Origin: an uncultured Paracoccaceae bacterium
GTDB lineage: Bacteria > Pseudomonadota > Alphaproteobacteria > Rhodobacterales > Rhodobacteraceae
Assembly: GCA_951812615.1 (NCBI GenBank)
Contig: CATOSU010000001.1
Coordinates: forward strand, 744,001-808,000
Length of the DNA: 64,000 nucleotides
Direction of reading: 5' to 3'
The position numbers and the translations under genes were made by a program. The notes under the pieces were generated by a model. That model was not told where the DNA came from and searched no databases. It was given only the letters and a program-made list of their open reading frames with translations. Positions within the stretch are counted from its first letter, which is position 1. Every line of letters begins with the position of its first letter. Positions 35,058-44,310 of this stretch are shown one piece after another.

Positions 35058-35669
35058 TCACGTCGTGGCTCGCGGGTCCGGTTTCGCGGCGTTGCGCTCG
35101 GCCAGCGTCAGAACCCGGATCGGCGCAATCGGATCGCCGCCGGGGGTTCGCAACGGGTTCTTGCCGGCCCTGCCAGACAGGGCGCTGATCGCCATGCGCC
35201 ATAAAACGGTCATCCCGGCAGCGGCAAAGTTGACGTCGCGCGCCGGGGCGCCCTGCCCCGGTTGCGCCCCGATGGTGTTCACATGTGCCCCGACCGGGCC
35301 CAGCACCACATCGTCGGCCGTCCCGGGAGGCAGAACAATGCTGACAAACGGCAGGCCCAGCCGTGGCAGCGTGTTGCACAGCGGCGTGTCGCAGCACGCG
35401 GCGTACCAGCGGAACAGGCCTTTCGGGCTCAGCCGCAGGATCACCAGGTGTTCCGCGCCCTGCACGATCTCCAGCAGGTCCGGTGTGGTCTGCCAGACCT
35501 CGGTTCCGCCGGCCGGGTCCAGCAGGTCGGCCGCCCCCAGCGCCTGCGCCGCAGTCTGGCAATCCGTGCAATAGCATTTCGCCCGCGTGCCCGACGACCG
35601 GCGCGGCACCGCGACACGCAACTTCACCGCGCCGCAGCGGCATGTGCAGTCCAGAACGCGGTCCGTCAC
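35058..35669 (-). CDS. GFA-like / DUF6151 Cys-rich protein
   Basis: This protein of about 203 residues has the zinc-binding Cys pattern of glutathione-dependent formaldehyde-activating-like proteins: CTCRCGAVKL near the N-terminus, CYCTDCQ, and ACCDTPLCNTL. The GTG at 35669 is chosen because it follows the gdh stop by 4 bp; an upstream ATG would overlap gdh. Function is unknown; proximity to sarcosine oxidase, which makes formaldehyde-level carbon, makes a C1-detoxification role plausible but unproven. Confidence 0.8.
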   Translation of the reverse strand: MTDRVLDCTCRCGAVKLRVAVPRRSSGTRAKCYCTDCQTAAQALGAADLLDPAGGTEVWQTTPDLLEIVQGAEHLVILRLSPKGLFRWYAACCDTPLCNTLPRLGLPFVSIVLPPGTADDVVLGPVGAHVNTIGAQPGQGAPARDVNFAAAGMTVLWRMAISALSGRAGKNPLRTPGGDPIAPIRVLTLAERNAAKPDPRATT

Positions 35670-35673
35670 CCGG

Positions 35674-37104
35674 TCACAGCCCCTTCGCCCGATAGCTCGC
35701 CGCGACGCGGTCGATGGACACCAGATAGGCCGCCACCCGCAAATCACCGACATCCTCGCGGTCGTGCCAGACCTCGCGCATCGACTGGTAGGCGATGCGC
35801 ATCGTGTCATCCAGCCCCGAGCGCACCAGTTCCAGTTCGCCGGCCCCGCGCAGGTATTTCGATTTGAAATCGGGGGTCATCGACCATGCGTCGCCCAGAT
35901 GTTCGCTCAGCCGTTCCAGTTCGCGCACGATCAGTTCATGGCGCGCCTCTTCCTGCCGGCGCTGCATGCGGCCGAACCGGATATGGCTGAGGTTCTTGAC
36001 CCACTCGAAGTAGGACACGGTGACACCGCCGGCATTGGCATACATGTCAGGGATAATCACCGTGCCTTTCTTGCGCAGGATGTCGTCCGCGCCGGCGGTG
36101 ACCGGCCCGTTTGCAGCCTCGATGATCAGCGGCGCCCTGATCCGGGCGGCGTTTTCCGTGTTGATCACACCCTCCAGCGCGGCGGGAATAAGAATGTCGC
36201 ATTCCTCCTCCAGCACGGCCGCGCCCTCGGCCGAATGGTTGGCATCCGGAAAGCCGGTTACCCCGCCATGTTTGACAATCCAGTCATGCACGGCCCCGAC
36301 ATTCAGCCCCTCGGGATTGAACAGCGCGCCATCCCGTTCAATGATGCCGGTGATCAGGCAGCCGTCATCCTCCTGCAGGAACTTGGCGGCGTGATAGCCC
36401 ACGTTGCCCAGCCCCTGAACGATCACCCGCTTGCCGTCCAGCGTGCCCGCCAGCCCGGCCTTGGCGATGTCCTCGGGGTGGCGGAAAAACTCCTGCAGCG
36501 CATATTCCACGCCCCGGCCGGTCGCCTCGACCCGGCCCGAGATGCCGCCGGCGTTCAGCGGTTTGCCGGTCACGCAGGCCCGGGCATTGATGTCGGTGGT
36601 GTTCATGCGCGCGTACTGGTCCGCCATCCACGCCATCTCGCGCTCGCCCGTGCCCATGTCCGGGGCCGGCACGTTCTGAGACGGGTGGATCAGGTCGCGT
36701 TTCGCCAGTTCATAGGCGAACCGGCGGGTGATCAGTTCCAGCTCATGTTCATCATACTGACGCGGGTCGATACACAGCCCGCCTTTCGACCCGCCGAACG
36801 GCGTTTCGACCAGAGCGCATTTATAGGTCATCAGCGCGGCCAGCGCCTCCACCTCGTCCTGATTGACCGACGGGGCATAACGGATCCCGCCCTTGACCGG
36901 TTCCATATGTTCCGAATGCACGGCACGATAACCTGTGAAAGTCTGAATCTGGCCGCGCAGACGAACGCCGAAGCGCACGGTATAGGTCGCATTGCAGACC
37001 CGGATCTTTTCCTCCAGCCCCGGTGGCAGGTCCATCATCGCCACCGCCCTGTTGAACATCAGGTCAACGCTTTCCCGAAAGCTCGGTTCTTTTTGCAACG
37101 CCAT
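35674..37104 (-). CDS. Glu/Leu/Phe/Val dehydrogenase (glutamate dehydrogenase)
   Basis: This enzyme of about 476 residues interconverts glutamate and 2-oxoglutarate with NAD(P). Catalytic Lys95 (MTYKCAL) and Lys107 in PFGGSKGGL, the PAPDMGTGEREMAW segment, the Rossmann motif VQGLGNVGYHAA and NAGGVTVSYFEWVKN are present. I start it at 37104 because GGGGAGGA lies just upstream; an ATG 30 bp earlier lacks such a site. It is transcribed with the GFA-like gene and divergently from the pilus-like genes. Confidence 0.95.
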   Translation of the reverse strand: MALQKEPSFRESVDLMFNRAVAMMDLPPGLEEKIRVCNATYTVRFGVRLRGQIQTFTGYRAVHSEHMEPVKGGIRYAPSVNQDEVEALAALMTYKCALVETPFGGSKGGLCIDPRQYDEHELELITRRFAYELAKRDLIHPSQNVPAPDMGTGEREMAWMADQYARMNTTDINARACVTGKPLNAGGISGRVEATGRGVEYALQEFFRHPEDIAKAGLAGTLDGKRVIVQGLGNVGYHAAKFLQEDDGCLITGIIERDGALFNPEGLNVGAVHDWIVKHGGVTGFPDANHSAEGAAVLEEECDILIPAALEGVINTENAARIRAPLIIEAANGPVTAGADDILRKKGTVIIPDMYANAGGVTVSYFEWVKNLSHIRFGRMQRRQEEARHELIVRELERLSEHLGDAWSMTPDFKSKYLRGAGELELVRSGLDDTMRIAYQSMREVWHDREDVGDLRVAAYLVSIDRVAASYRAKGL

Positions 37105-37404
37105 CCAATCCTCCCCGACCGGTACCCGAAACATCTGTCACTCCGACACTATGACGAGAACCCTAAATTGCACTCCTTTATTTTTGAAAAACGCCGGTTG
37201 GGGGCGAATTCGCGACTTCCGGCAGATTGGTTCCGAACCGGAAACGATAGCGTGATCGGGGCCGGGATCGTCGCTGTTTCGTCCTTCATGAGAAGGATTT
37301 CGAGCGGCTTTCGCCTCATTTCAGCCCAGAACGGCCGGCATAACGGTGGAGGTCGATTCTGACTCGCGCGCTCAGAAATGCGCGCTGTATGGAAAGAGAA
37401 AAAG
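37105..37404. other. Divergent promoter region gdh / tadG-like
   Basis: This 300-bp AT-enriched intergenic region contains the promoters of the two divergent units. A GCGCGC-TCAGAAAT-GCGCGC hairpin at 37366-37385 lies in the leader of the tadG-like gene. No gene is supported. Confidence 0.5.
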
Positions 37405-39162
37405 ATGAAGCATCGGATCACCCCGGAAACGCATTCTTCATCCGAGGTCATGGAAACTGCCACGGCGCGTCCGCTGGCGGCGTTGCGCAAATTCCGGACT
37501 GACGAATCCGGAAACCTGATCATTTTCGGGGTCTATATCTGGGTGCTCATCTTCATGGTGGCCGGCATCGGGATTGACCTGATGCGGGTCGAGCGGGACC
37601 GGACCGCGCTGCAATACACGCTGGACCGTGCCGTGCTGGCCGCCGCCGACCTTGACCAGACACTGGATCCGCAGGGTGTGGTAGAAGATTATTTCGAGAA
37701 GGCCGGCATGTCCTCTTATCTGGCCTCCGTTTCGGTCAGCGAAGGTCTGGGCTACCGCATCGTGAGCGCGGAAGCGGAAACCGAGGTCGACACCCAGTTC
37801 ATGCACATGAACGGGGTTGAAACCCTGTCGGCCCCGGCCTCGGGCACCGCCGAGGAAAGCATCGGCGGCGTCGAAGTTTCACTGGTGCTGGACGTGTCCG
37901 GTTCGATGAACTCCAACAGCCGGCTGACCAATCTCAAGACCGCGGCCAAGAATTTCATCGACGAAATGACCGCCAATTCCGAAGACGGTAAACTGTCGAT
38001 CTCGATCGTTCCCTATGCCACGCAGGTATCCGTGCCCGACAGCATCTTCGATCAGCTGAGCGCCACCGAGGAGCACAGCTATTCCAACTGCATCAATTTC
38101 GAATCCTCGCATTTCTACACGACCGAAATCAGCACCTCCTACGAATACGAACGGACGATGCATTTCGATCCGTGGGGAGATCGGGACGGGCGCGACGACG
38201 ATCCCAAGGAACTGGTGCGTGATCCGGTCTGCGAAGACAGCGCCGCGCGTGAAATCCTGCCCCTGCAGAAGAACGCGACGACGCTGAAAGCCTATATCGA
38301 CGACTTCTGGGCCGACGGGAACACGTCACTGGATGTCGGCATGAAATGGGGCACGTGGCTGCTGGACCCCACCGCGCAGGGCGTTGTTGATCAGTTGATT
38401 GCGGACGGAGTGGTGGACTCCGATTTCGAAGACCGCCCGCACGGCTATGACGACGGCGAAACCCTGAAGGTGATCGTTCTGATGTCTGACGGCCAGAACA
38501 CCAGCCAGTATTACCTGAACAACGACTACCGGTCCGGTGATTCCAACATCTGGTGGAATGATCAGGAAGAAGAATACTCGGTCTATATCGGTCTGGATGA
38601 TGACGATCTCGACATCGACGGGATCACCGACGAACCGATGTATTACTGGCCCCATGACAACAGCTGGCATGACCACGCTTATGGCGAAGGGTCGTATGAA
38701 GAAATCCAGTACGAGCAGGAATGCGTGTCGTACCGCCGCCACGGATCCTGCCGCCGGTACCAGCAGGTGCCCACGGGCAGCATCACGGTCGATGAGCCCG
38801 GCAGCGCCGAGGTGCTGACCTACGGCGATCTTTATGCCTACACCACGCTGGAATGGATCGTCGAGGATCTCTACGAGCCGTGGATGAATGACAGCCAGGC
38901 CTGGGACGACTGGTATTACGACGTCCGCAACTATGTCAGCTCGTCGACCAAGGACAGCCGGACATCCTATATGTGCGACGCCGCCAAGGACGAGAACATC
39001 ATCGTCTTCACCATCGGTTTCGAGGCGCCCAGCCACGGGGACGACGTGCTGGAGGATTGTGCCAGCTCGCCGGCGCATTTCTTCGATGTGCAGGGCCTGC
39101 AGATCGATCAGGCCTTTTCGTCCATCGCATCCAGCATCCGCAAACTGAGGCTGACCCAATGA
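37405..39162 (+). CDS. TadG-like protein with von Willebrand A domain
   Basis: This protein of about 585 residues has a TadE/G-type N-terminal membrane segment (LIIFGVYIWVLIFMVAGIGIDLMRVERDR, given here in part) after a DESGN motif. The vWA domain has a MIDAS motif DVSGSMNS near residue 165 and the later VIVLMSDGQNTS. A long Asp/Tyr-rich insertion (for example GLDDDDLDIDG and a DDWYYDV segment) fills the middle. It probably acts in pilus assembly or adhesion outside the inner membrane. AGAGAAAAAG precedes the ATG. It overlaps the next gene by 4 bp. Confidence 0.85.
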   Translation: MKHRITPETHSSSEVMETATARPLAALRKFRTDESGNLIIFGVYIWVLIFMVAGIGIDLMRVERDRTALQYTLDRAVLAAADLDQTLDPQGVVEDYFEKAGMSSYLASVSVSEGLGYRIVSAEAETEVDTQFMHMNGVETLSAPASGTAEESIGGVEVSLVLDVSGSMNSNSRLTNLKTAAKNFIDEMTANSEDGKLSISIVPYATQVSVPDSIFDQLSATEEHSYSNCINFESSHFYTTEISTSYEYERTMHFDPWGDRDGRDDDPKELVRDPVCEDSAAREILPLQKNATTLKAYIDDFWADGNTSLDVGMKWGTWLLDPTAQGVVDQLIADGVVDSDFEDRPHGYDDGETLKVIVLMSDGQNTSQYYLNNDYRSGDSNIWWNDQEEEYSVYIGLDDDDLDIDGITDEPMYYWPHDNSWHDHAYGEGSYEEIQYEQECVSYRRHGSCRRYQQVPTGSITVDEPGSAEVLTYGDLYAYTTLEWIVEDLYEPWMNDSQAWDDWYYDVRNYVSSSTKDSRTSYMCDAAKDENIIVFTIGFEAPSHGDDVLEDCASSPAHFFDVQGLQIDQAFSSIASSIRKLRLTQ

Positions 39163-39695
39163 TCCGCGTTCTTGGCAAACTGGCAGGCCGGTTCCGGCGA
39201 TCCGAGGACGGATCGGCCACCATCGAATTCGCCATCACCTTTCCGGCGATGCTGTTCTTTCTGCTCAGCGGGATCGAGCTGGGCATGGTGACACTGCATC
39301 ACGCGATGCTGGAACGCGCAATGGACATCACTGTGCGCGACATCCGGCTGGGCACCGGCACCGCGCCGCAGCATGACGACATCAAGGACCTGATTTGCGC
39401 GCGCGCCGGCTTCATCGACGATTGCGCAGACAATCTGCGGCTGGAGATGATCCAGCTCGACCCGTTTAACTGGGCCGGGCTGGACAGCGATGCGGACTGC
39501 ATCGACCATTCCGTGGAGGTATCGCCGGTGCGCTCTTTCGTGAACGGGCAGGACAACGAGCTGATGGTCCTGCGCGCCTGCGTCAAGATCGAACCGATTT
39601 TCCCGACCGTTGGCCTTGGCGCAACGATCGACAAGGACGGTGCCGGCAATTACTCGCTTCTGGCCACCGCGGCCTTTGTGCAGGAGCCCGCCTGA
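39159..39695 (+). CDS. TadE-like pseudopilin protein
   Basis: This 178-residue protein has the TadE signature: short basic head, then EDGSATIEFAITFPAMLFFLLSGIELG (membrane helix near residues 20-45), and a periplasmic domain with several Cys. It is translationally coupled to the vWA gene upstream (ATGA) and to the third gene by one base. It is a minor pilin-like component; the ATPase and secretin genes of a tad system are not in this window. Confidence 0.85.
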   Translation: MIRVLGKLAGRFRRSEDGSATIEFAITFPAMLFFLLSGIELGMVTLHHAMLERAMDITVRDIRLGTGTAPQHDDIKDLICARAGFIDDCADNLRLEMIQLDPFNWAGLDSDADCIDHSVEVSPVRSFVNGQDNELMVLRACVKIEPIFPTVGLGATIDKDGAGNYSLLATAAFVQEPA

Positions 39696-39696
39696 T

Positions 39697-40251
39697 ATGA
39701 AACGTTCCCTGATCCCGGCCTGGCTTAAAAACTTCTGGTCCGACAACAGCGGTGTCGTCTCACTTGAATTCGTGCTGATGATGCCGCCGTTGTTCATGAC
39801 CTACATGGCGGCTTACGTGTATTTCGACGGCTACCGGCAGGCGGCGGTCAATCTCAAGGCGGCCTACACGATCAGCGATCTGGTCTCGCGCAAAACCAAT
39901 GTCGTCACCGACGAATACATCGACAGCATGTACAGCCTGATTCAGGAACTGACCCGGTCGTCGAACCCGGTGCGGCTGCGGATTTCCGTGGTGCGCTGGG
40001 ACGAGGAAGACGACCGCTATTACCTCGACTGGTCCGAAAGCCGCGGTGTCGGTTTTTCCGGTCTGACGAATGACGACCTGCTCAACATCGAGGACGACCT
40101 GCCAACGATGCCGAACAACGAACGGGTGATCCTTGTCGAGACGTCGAACACCTTCGTGCCGCTCTACAATATCGGGATGGACGATATCAACATCGACAAT
40201 TTCGTATTCACCCGGCCGCGCTTTGCCCCGCAGGTTGTCTACGAAAGCTAA
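39697..40251 (+). CDS. TadE/TadF-like pilus assembly protein
   Basis: This 184-residue protein has an N-terminal helix after DNSGVVSLEFVLMMPPLFM, the TadE/F-type processing and membrane segment, and an acidic extracytoplasmic domain. It completes a three-gene set (vWA-TadG, TadE, TadE/F). The start at 39697 is one base after the previous stop. It is convergent with the SDR gene at 40330. Confidence 0.82.
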   Translation: MKRSLIPAWLKNFWSDNSGVVSLEFVLMMPPLFMTYMAAYVYFDGYRQAAVNLKAAYTISDLVSRKTNVVTDEYIDSMYSLIQELTRSSNPVRLRISVVRWDEEDDRYYLDWSESRGVGFSGLTNDDLLNIEDDLPTMPNNERVILVETSNTFVPLYNIGMDDINIDNFVFTRPRFAPQVVYES

Positions 40252-40329
40252 CCAAAGCGGATGGGCAGACGCCCACGGGACGGCGGGCGGGGCGATCTGC
40301 GCAGCAGGAGCGGCGCGCGACGGCCCGCC

Positions 40330-41055
40330 TCAGAGCTGTATCATCCCGATGCTCGCACCGCCGCAGACATAGAAGGTCTGGCCGGTGACAAAACCGTTTT
40401 CCGGGTCGCAGAAGAACAGGAAAGCATTCGATACGTCCCGCGGCTCGCCCAGCCGGCCGACGGGGATGCGGCTGCCCAGTTCCGCCTCGCGGTCACTGCC
40501 CTTCGGGATGATGTCCCAGAAATTGTCCGTGCGGATCGGCCCCGGTGCCACCACGTTTACGGTGATCCCCTGTGGCGCCAGTTCCAGCGCCCATGTGCGG
40601 GCCATGCCGATGATGCCGGCCTTGGTCGCTGAATAGGCGGTGCGCGTCGGCACGCCCAGCGCGGCACGCGATCCGTTGAACATGATCCGCCCGAACTGCC
40701 GCGCCTTCATCGCCGGCAGCACCGCCTGCACCAGCGTCAGGGCCGAACCCAGATGCAGCTGCGCCAGCCCGGTGATGTCCTCCGGTTTTGCCTCCTCCAG
40801 CAGGTTTGGCCAGATCAACCCGGCATTGTGCACCAGATGGGTAACCTCGTGCTCCGCCGCGATCTTCGCGGCGGCCGCCGTCACGGCCTCTGCGTCCAGC
40901 AGATCGCATTCCACCGAGGACAGCATCGGATGCCAAACATCCGGCGCCCGGCGCGCGACCGAGATCACGCGATAGCCCTTCTCCAGCAGCCGCGCCGCCA
41001 GATCGGCGCCGATCCCCTTGTTGCCGCCGGTGATGACGGCCGTGTACTCGCTCAT
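40330..41055 (-). CDS. SDR family oxidoreductase (canonical)
   Basis: This 241-residue short-chain dehydrogenase keeps the full catalytic set: TGGNKGIG cofactor motif near residue 9, NAG, Ser in MFNGSRAA, and YSATK. It is the last gene of the Rieske-led operon, overlapping the cyclase gene by 4 bp. In the proposed aryl-acetate pathway it could oxidise or reduce a ring hydroxyl or ketone (for example dioxindole/isatin level); this is inference. Confidence 0.9.
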   Translation of the reverse strand: MSEYTAVITGGNKGIGADLAARLLEKGYRVISVARRAPDVWHPMLSSVECDLLDAEAVTAAAAKIAAEHEVTHLVHNAGLIWPNLLEEAKPEDITGLAQLHLGSALTLVQAVLPAMKARQFGRIMFNGSRAALGVPTRTAYSATKAGIIGMARTWALELAPQGITVNVVAPGPIRTDNFWDIIPKGSDREAELGSRIPVGRLGEPRDVSNAFLFFCDPENGFVTGQTFYVCGGASIGMIQL

Positions 41056-41837
41056 GTGCTCTCTCCCGGAACCAATGCCAGAACGCGCAGCGGGCTGCCC
41101 GTACCGCCCTTGATTTTCAGTGGCGCGGCCATCAGCACTGCGCCGGTCGGCGGCAACTTATCCAGCCCGTGCAGACATTGCAGACCATATTTGCCGGCGC
41201 CGTGCAGGATGTAATGCGCCGGATAGGGCGGCGTATAATGCGCGCCCTGCCCGGCATCGGTGCCGACGGTCTCGGTGCCAAACCCGCGAATGTCGCGCTC
41301 TTCGACCAGCAGGCGGATCGCCTCTGGCGTCGGGCCGGGCGAATGCGGCCCGTCAGAGCGCATGTTGAGATACGCCGCGCCCGTGCGTTTCGACCAGTCG
41401 GTGCGCATCAGAACCCAGCTGTCGGGCGGGATCCGGCCATGCCTTGCCTCCCAGGCGAGGATGATTTCGGGCGTCAGTTCGAAATCGTCATCCTGCGCAG
41501 CCCCTTCCGAACAGTCGATCACGGCAACCGGGCCGACAAAGTTCTCGACCGCAATCTCGTCGACATCGCCATTGGGCACCTCGCGCCCGGAAATCCAGTG
41601 TGACGGCGCATCGAAATGCGTGCCCGTGTGTTCGCTGAGCGAGAGGTTGTGCCATTTCCAGCCCGGTCCGCGATGGTCATAAGCGCTGATCTCTTCCATG
41701 CGGAACCGGGCACACTGGCCAAATTCGGGGGGCAGGATAATGACCGGGAAATCCGGGTCCAGCGTATGGGTCAGGTCCACGACGCGGATCGCTCCGGTGG
41801 CGATCTCTGCGGCAAAAGCGGTCAGTGTGCCGGTCAT
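41052..41837 (-). CDS. Cyclase-family metal hydrolase, isatin hydrolase-like
   Basis: This 261-residue protein of the kynurenine formamidase/cyclase superfamily has the metal motif SEHTGTHFDAPSH (His70, His74, Asp76, His80). The spacing is nearly that reported for Mn-dependent isatin hydrolase of a Labrenzia species (ligands near 73/77/79). The stretch GTDAGQGAHYTPPYPAHY also resembles that enzyme from memory. It would open isatin to isatinate. It is coupled to the genes on both sides by ATGA overlaps. Another lactam or formamide substrate is possible. Confidence 0.8.
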   Translation of the reverse strand: MTGTLTAFAAEIATGAIRVVDLTHTLDPDFPVIILPPEFGQCARFRMEEISAYDHRGPGWKWHNLSLSEHTGTHFDAPSHWISGREVPNGDVDEIAVENFVGPVAVIDCSEGAAQDDDFELTPEIILAWEARHGRIPPDSWVLMRTDWSKRTGAAYLNMRSDGPHSPGPTPEAIRLLVEERDIRGFGTETVGTDAGQGAHYTPPYPAHYILHGAGKYGLQCLHGLDKLPPTGAVLMAAPLKIKGGTGSPLRVLALVPGEST

Positions 41838-43084
41838 TCACCGCCCTCCTGTCCCAGTTCGATTTCCAGCACCTTCGGGTCCTTGCGAAAGCGTTCATTG
41901 AAGTCCTTGGCGACATCTCCGCACCAGACGTCCTCCAGCCCCTGCTGCAGACCGGAGATAACCGACCGCGCCAGCGCCGTTCCGGTGACCTTCGGCGGCG
42001 GCAGCGGCTGGTACCAGTCTTCTTCCGTGGGACCGGTATAGACATTCATCACCCGCAGGCCGGACGCGCGGAATTCAGCCCGCATCGATTGCGCCAAAGA
42101 CAGCGCGGCGGCCTGCGAGGCGTTGAAACAGCCATAGGCCGGCGTGTTGGTCCGGGCATAGACCGACAGGATATTGACCCATGCCACTGCCGAATTGACC
42201 CCATCGGCCGTGCGTCCGCACATGGCCGGTCCAAAGGCCTGCGCCAGCCGCATCAGGCCCAGATAGTTCACGTTCATTTCGTCGCGGGCGACATCGGTGC
42301 CGCCGCGGGCCAGCACCCCGCCGGGACGCAGGAACCGGGCAGTGTTGATCAGGATGTCGGCCTTGCCGCCGATCTCGCCGGCCATGCGTTCGACCGATTT
42401 GGTATCCGTCACGTCGAGCGGCAGGATCTCTGCACCGGCCGCTTCCAGCGCCGCGCGGTTCGGGTTGGGCAGCCAGGTTTCCGGCTCGCCGGCAAAGACC
42501 ATCGTGGCGCCGGCGGCCTTCAGCGCGGCGGCAAGGTCGGGGGCAAAGGGATGCCGGCCATCGGTAATCAGCACCCGCCGCAGATGCGGATCCGAGGACA
42601 TGGCGCGCAGTTCGGGATCGTCGGCCATATGGTCTGTCCTTTCTTCCGGCAGGGCGAGGATAACGCCCTGACCGGAGCGGTCGAGCAGGTTTCTCAGGTG
42701 TACGCGGGCATTGGGCACAACATCGCCATGCACATGGCAGATCACCACCGGCCCGGCATCGAGCTGTACGCTGCCCACACGCCATGGCGTGCGTTCCCGG
42801 AAGTAGAGCCGGACCGAAGTCTGCACCGTGGTTTCGGCCAGCAGCGTTCCGGCCGGGGAAACATCGCGCCACGGCAGGTCCACCGACAGGCAGTTGCAGC
42901 AGGCATCGCGCGGCGGGTATTGCACCGTGCCGCATTCGGCACAGGTCTGCAGCGCGAAGCGGCCCTCGGCGGCAGCGGCGGTAAGCCCATGCGCCGCGCG
43001 CGACCGGATGCCCGGCGGCTGGGTCGGCGAGACCGTACGCTTAAGCGGGTCCTTGCGCGGCGGTGGCGTGAGGGGTGTGGTCAT
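41834..43084 (-). CDS. DUF35/OB-fold protein fused to a degenerate SDR domain
   Basis: This protein is about 416 residues long. Residues about 35-145 form a DUF35 acyl-CoA-associated domain: a zinc ribbon (Cys48, Cys51, Cys62, Cys65) followed by an OB fold. Residues about 168-416 are SDR-like, but the glycine-rich motif is replaced (TDGRHPFAP) and the YxxxK pair reads Phe320/Gln324, so it is probably non-catalytic. DUF35 domains partner thiolase-fold enzymes; in steroid side-chain degradation DUF35 of ChsH2 activates the aldolase Ltp2. It overlaps the thiolase gene (ATGA), supporting a complex. Confidence 0.85.
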   Translation of the reverse strand: MTTPLTPPPRKDPLKRTVSPTQPPGIRSRAAHGLTAAAAEGRFALQTCAECGTVQYPPRDACCNCLSVDLPWRDVSPAGTLLAETTVQTSVRLYFRERTPWRVGSVQLDAGPVVICHVHGDVVPNARVHLRNLLDRSGQGVILALPEERTDHMADDPELRAMSSDPHLRRVLITDGRHPFAPDLAAALKAAGATMVFAGEPETWLPNPNRAALEAAGAEILPLDVTDTKSVERMAGEIGGKADILINTARFLRPGGVLARGGTDVARDEMNVNYLGLMRLAQAFGPAMCGRTADGVNSAVAWVNILSVYARTNTPAYGCFNASQAAALSLAQSMRAEFRASGLRVMNVYTGPTEEDWYQPLPPPKVTGTALARSVISGLQQGLEDVWCGDVAKDFNERFRKDPKVLEIELGQEGGE

Positions 43085-44250
43085 GCGCCCTGCCCTTCGA
43101 TGATGGCGGCGGCCGAACACAGGCCCCGGTCATAGTTGATCATGCCGAAACCGGCGACAGCGGCGCGTTTTGCGCCCGCCACCTGGGTCGGGCCGGCGGT
43201 GCCGGTGACCTGACGGATCGCCTCGACCAGCCCGATGAACCCGCCGGCCGCGCCGGCCTGCCCGGCCGAGAGTTGCCCGCCGGAGGTGTTGTGCGGGAAA
43301 TCGCCCGCGATGGTGAGGTCATGGTCGCGGATGAATTGCGGCGCCTCGCCCTTCGGGCAGAAGCCGAGGTCTTCGATCTGCATGGCCGAGATCACCGGAT
43401 AATCGTCATAGGTCTGCAACAGGTCGATATCGGCGGGCGTGCACCCGGCCATTTCCCAAAGCTCGTCAATATCGACGGTCCAGCCGCCGCGCAGCTGGAT
43501 CGGGTCAGCGGTATGGGCATTGTGACGTTCGATGGTGGAACAGATGCGGGCATAGGGCAGGCTGCGGCGCTGTGCGTCTTCTTCGCGCATCACGAGGTAA
43601 GCCTCGGACCCGGCAACCGGCATCACGCAGTCAAAGAGTGCGATCGGGTCGGAAATCGGCCGCGCGCTCAGGTATTGCTCCAGCGTCAGCGGTTTTTTCA
43701 TCACCGCATGGGGGTTTCTCAGCGCATTGTCGCGCTGGGCCACACAGATGCGGCCGAAATCCTCGCGGGTGGCCCCGTATTCCTGCATGTAACGGTCGGT
43801 GAGCAGGGCGAAATTCGCGTTCGGGCCGCCATAACCGTAAGGATAGCCCGCATCCATCGCGAAGCGGGAGAAGCTGGACAGCAGGCGGCGGAAACTGTCG
43901 ATATGGTTGGTGTCGCCGGCCACGCAGGCGACGATATGGGCATCGCCGGCCTGCACCGCCCGCGCCGCGCGGCGCAGGGCGACCACGCCGGACGCGCCGC
44001 CCATCGGGACACTGTCGAGCCAGCGCGGCGACAGGCCCAGATGCTGGGTGAGGCCGACCGGTGTGTCCGGGAAGAGCGTGAAGGAGGCAACCGAAAGCCC
44101 GTCGAGGGATTTCGGGGACAAATCAGCGGTTTTGAGCGCCGCACGCAGGGCGCGGGCGATCCACCAATGCGCGGTTTCGGTCGAATAGCGCGTGTAGGGG
44201 ATGGTGACCGGCGCGGCGAGAACGACGCCGTCATAGGGCTGGCGCGTCAT
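43081..44250 (-). CDS. Thiolase-fold protein lacking the catalytic Cys (Ltp2-like aldolase candidate)
   Basis: This 389-residue thiolase-superfamily member resembles the SCPx/lipid-transfer group. The usual CASG is GASG (Gly85), so Claisen thiolysis through a Cys is unlikely. The C-terminal FPHNTSGGQLSAGQAGAAGG loop is conserved. Cys-less members paired with DUF35, such as Ltp2, are retro-aldolases. In the proposed pathway it would split a tertiary 3-hydroxyacyl-CoA (dioxindole-3-acetyl-CoA) to isatin and acetyl-CoA. It lies 121 bp after the ligase gene, with a repeat element between. Confidence 0.85.
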   Translation of the reverse strand: MTRQPYDGVVLAAPVTIPYTRYSTETAHWWIARALRAALKTADLSPKSLDGLSVASFTLFPDTPVGLTQHLGLSPRWLDSVPMGGASGVVALRRAARAVQAGDAHIVACVAGDTNHIDSFRRLLSSFSRFAMDAGYPYGYGGPNANFALLTDRYMQEYGATREDFGRICVAQRDNALRNPHAVMKKPLTLEQYLSARPISDPIALFDCVMPVAGSEAYLVMREEDAQRRSLPYARICSTIERHNAHTADPIQLRGGWTVDIDELWEMAGCTPADIDLLQTYDDYPVISAMQIEDLGFCPKGEAPQFIRDHDLTIAGDFPHNTSGGQLSAGQAGAAGGFIGLVEAIRQVTGTAGPTQVAGAKRAAVAGFGMINYDRGLCSAAAIIEGQGA

Positions 44251-44310
44251 GGGGCGTGACCTGACGGGGCGTCTGGCGACGCGCAGGTTGGTTTGCGTTC
44301 AGGCCACGCA

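Noticed and set aside
37149..37523. A possible minus-strand gene between gdh and the TadG-like gene
   Set aside because: It overlaps the tadG-like start in antisense, and its composition and hydropathy fit no protein; the interval is better read as a divergent promoter region.
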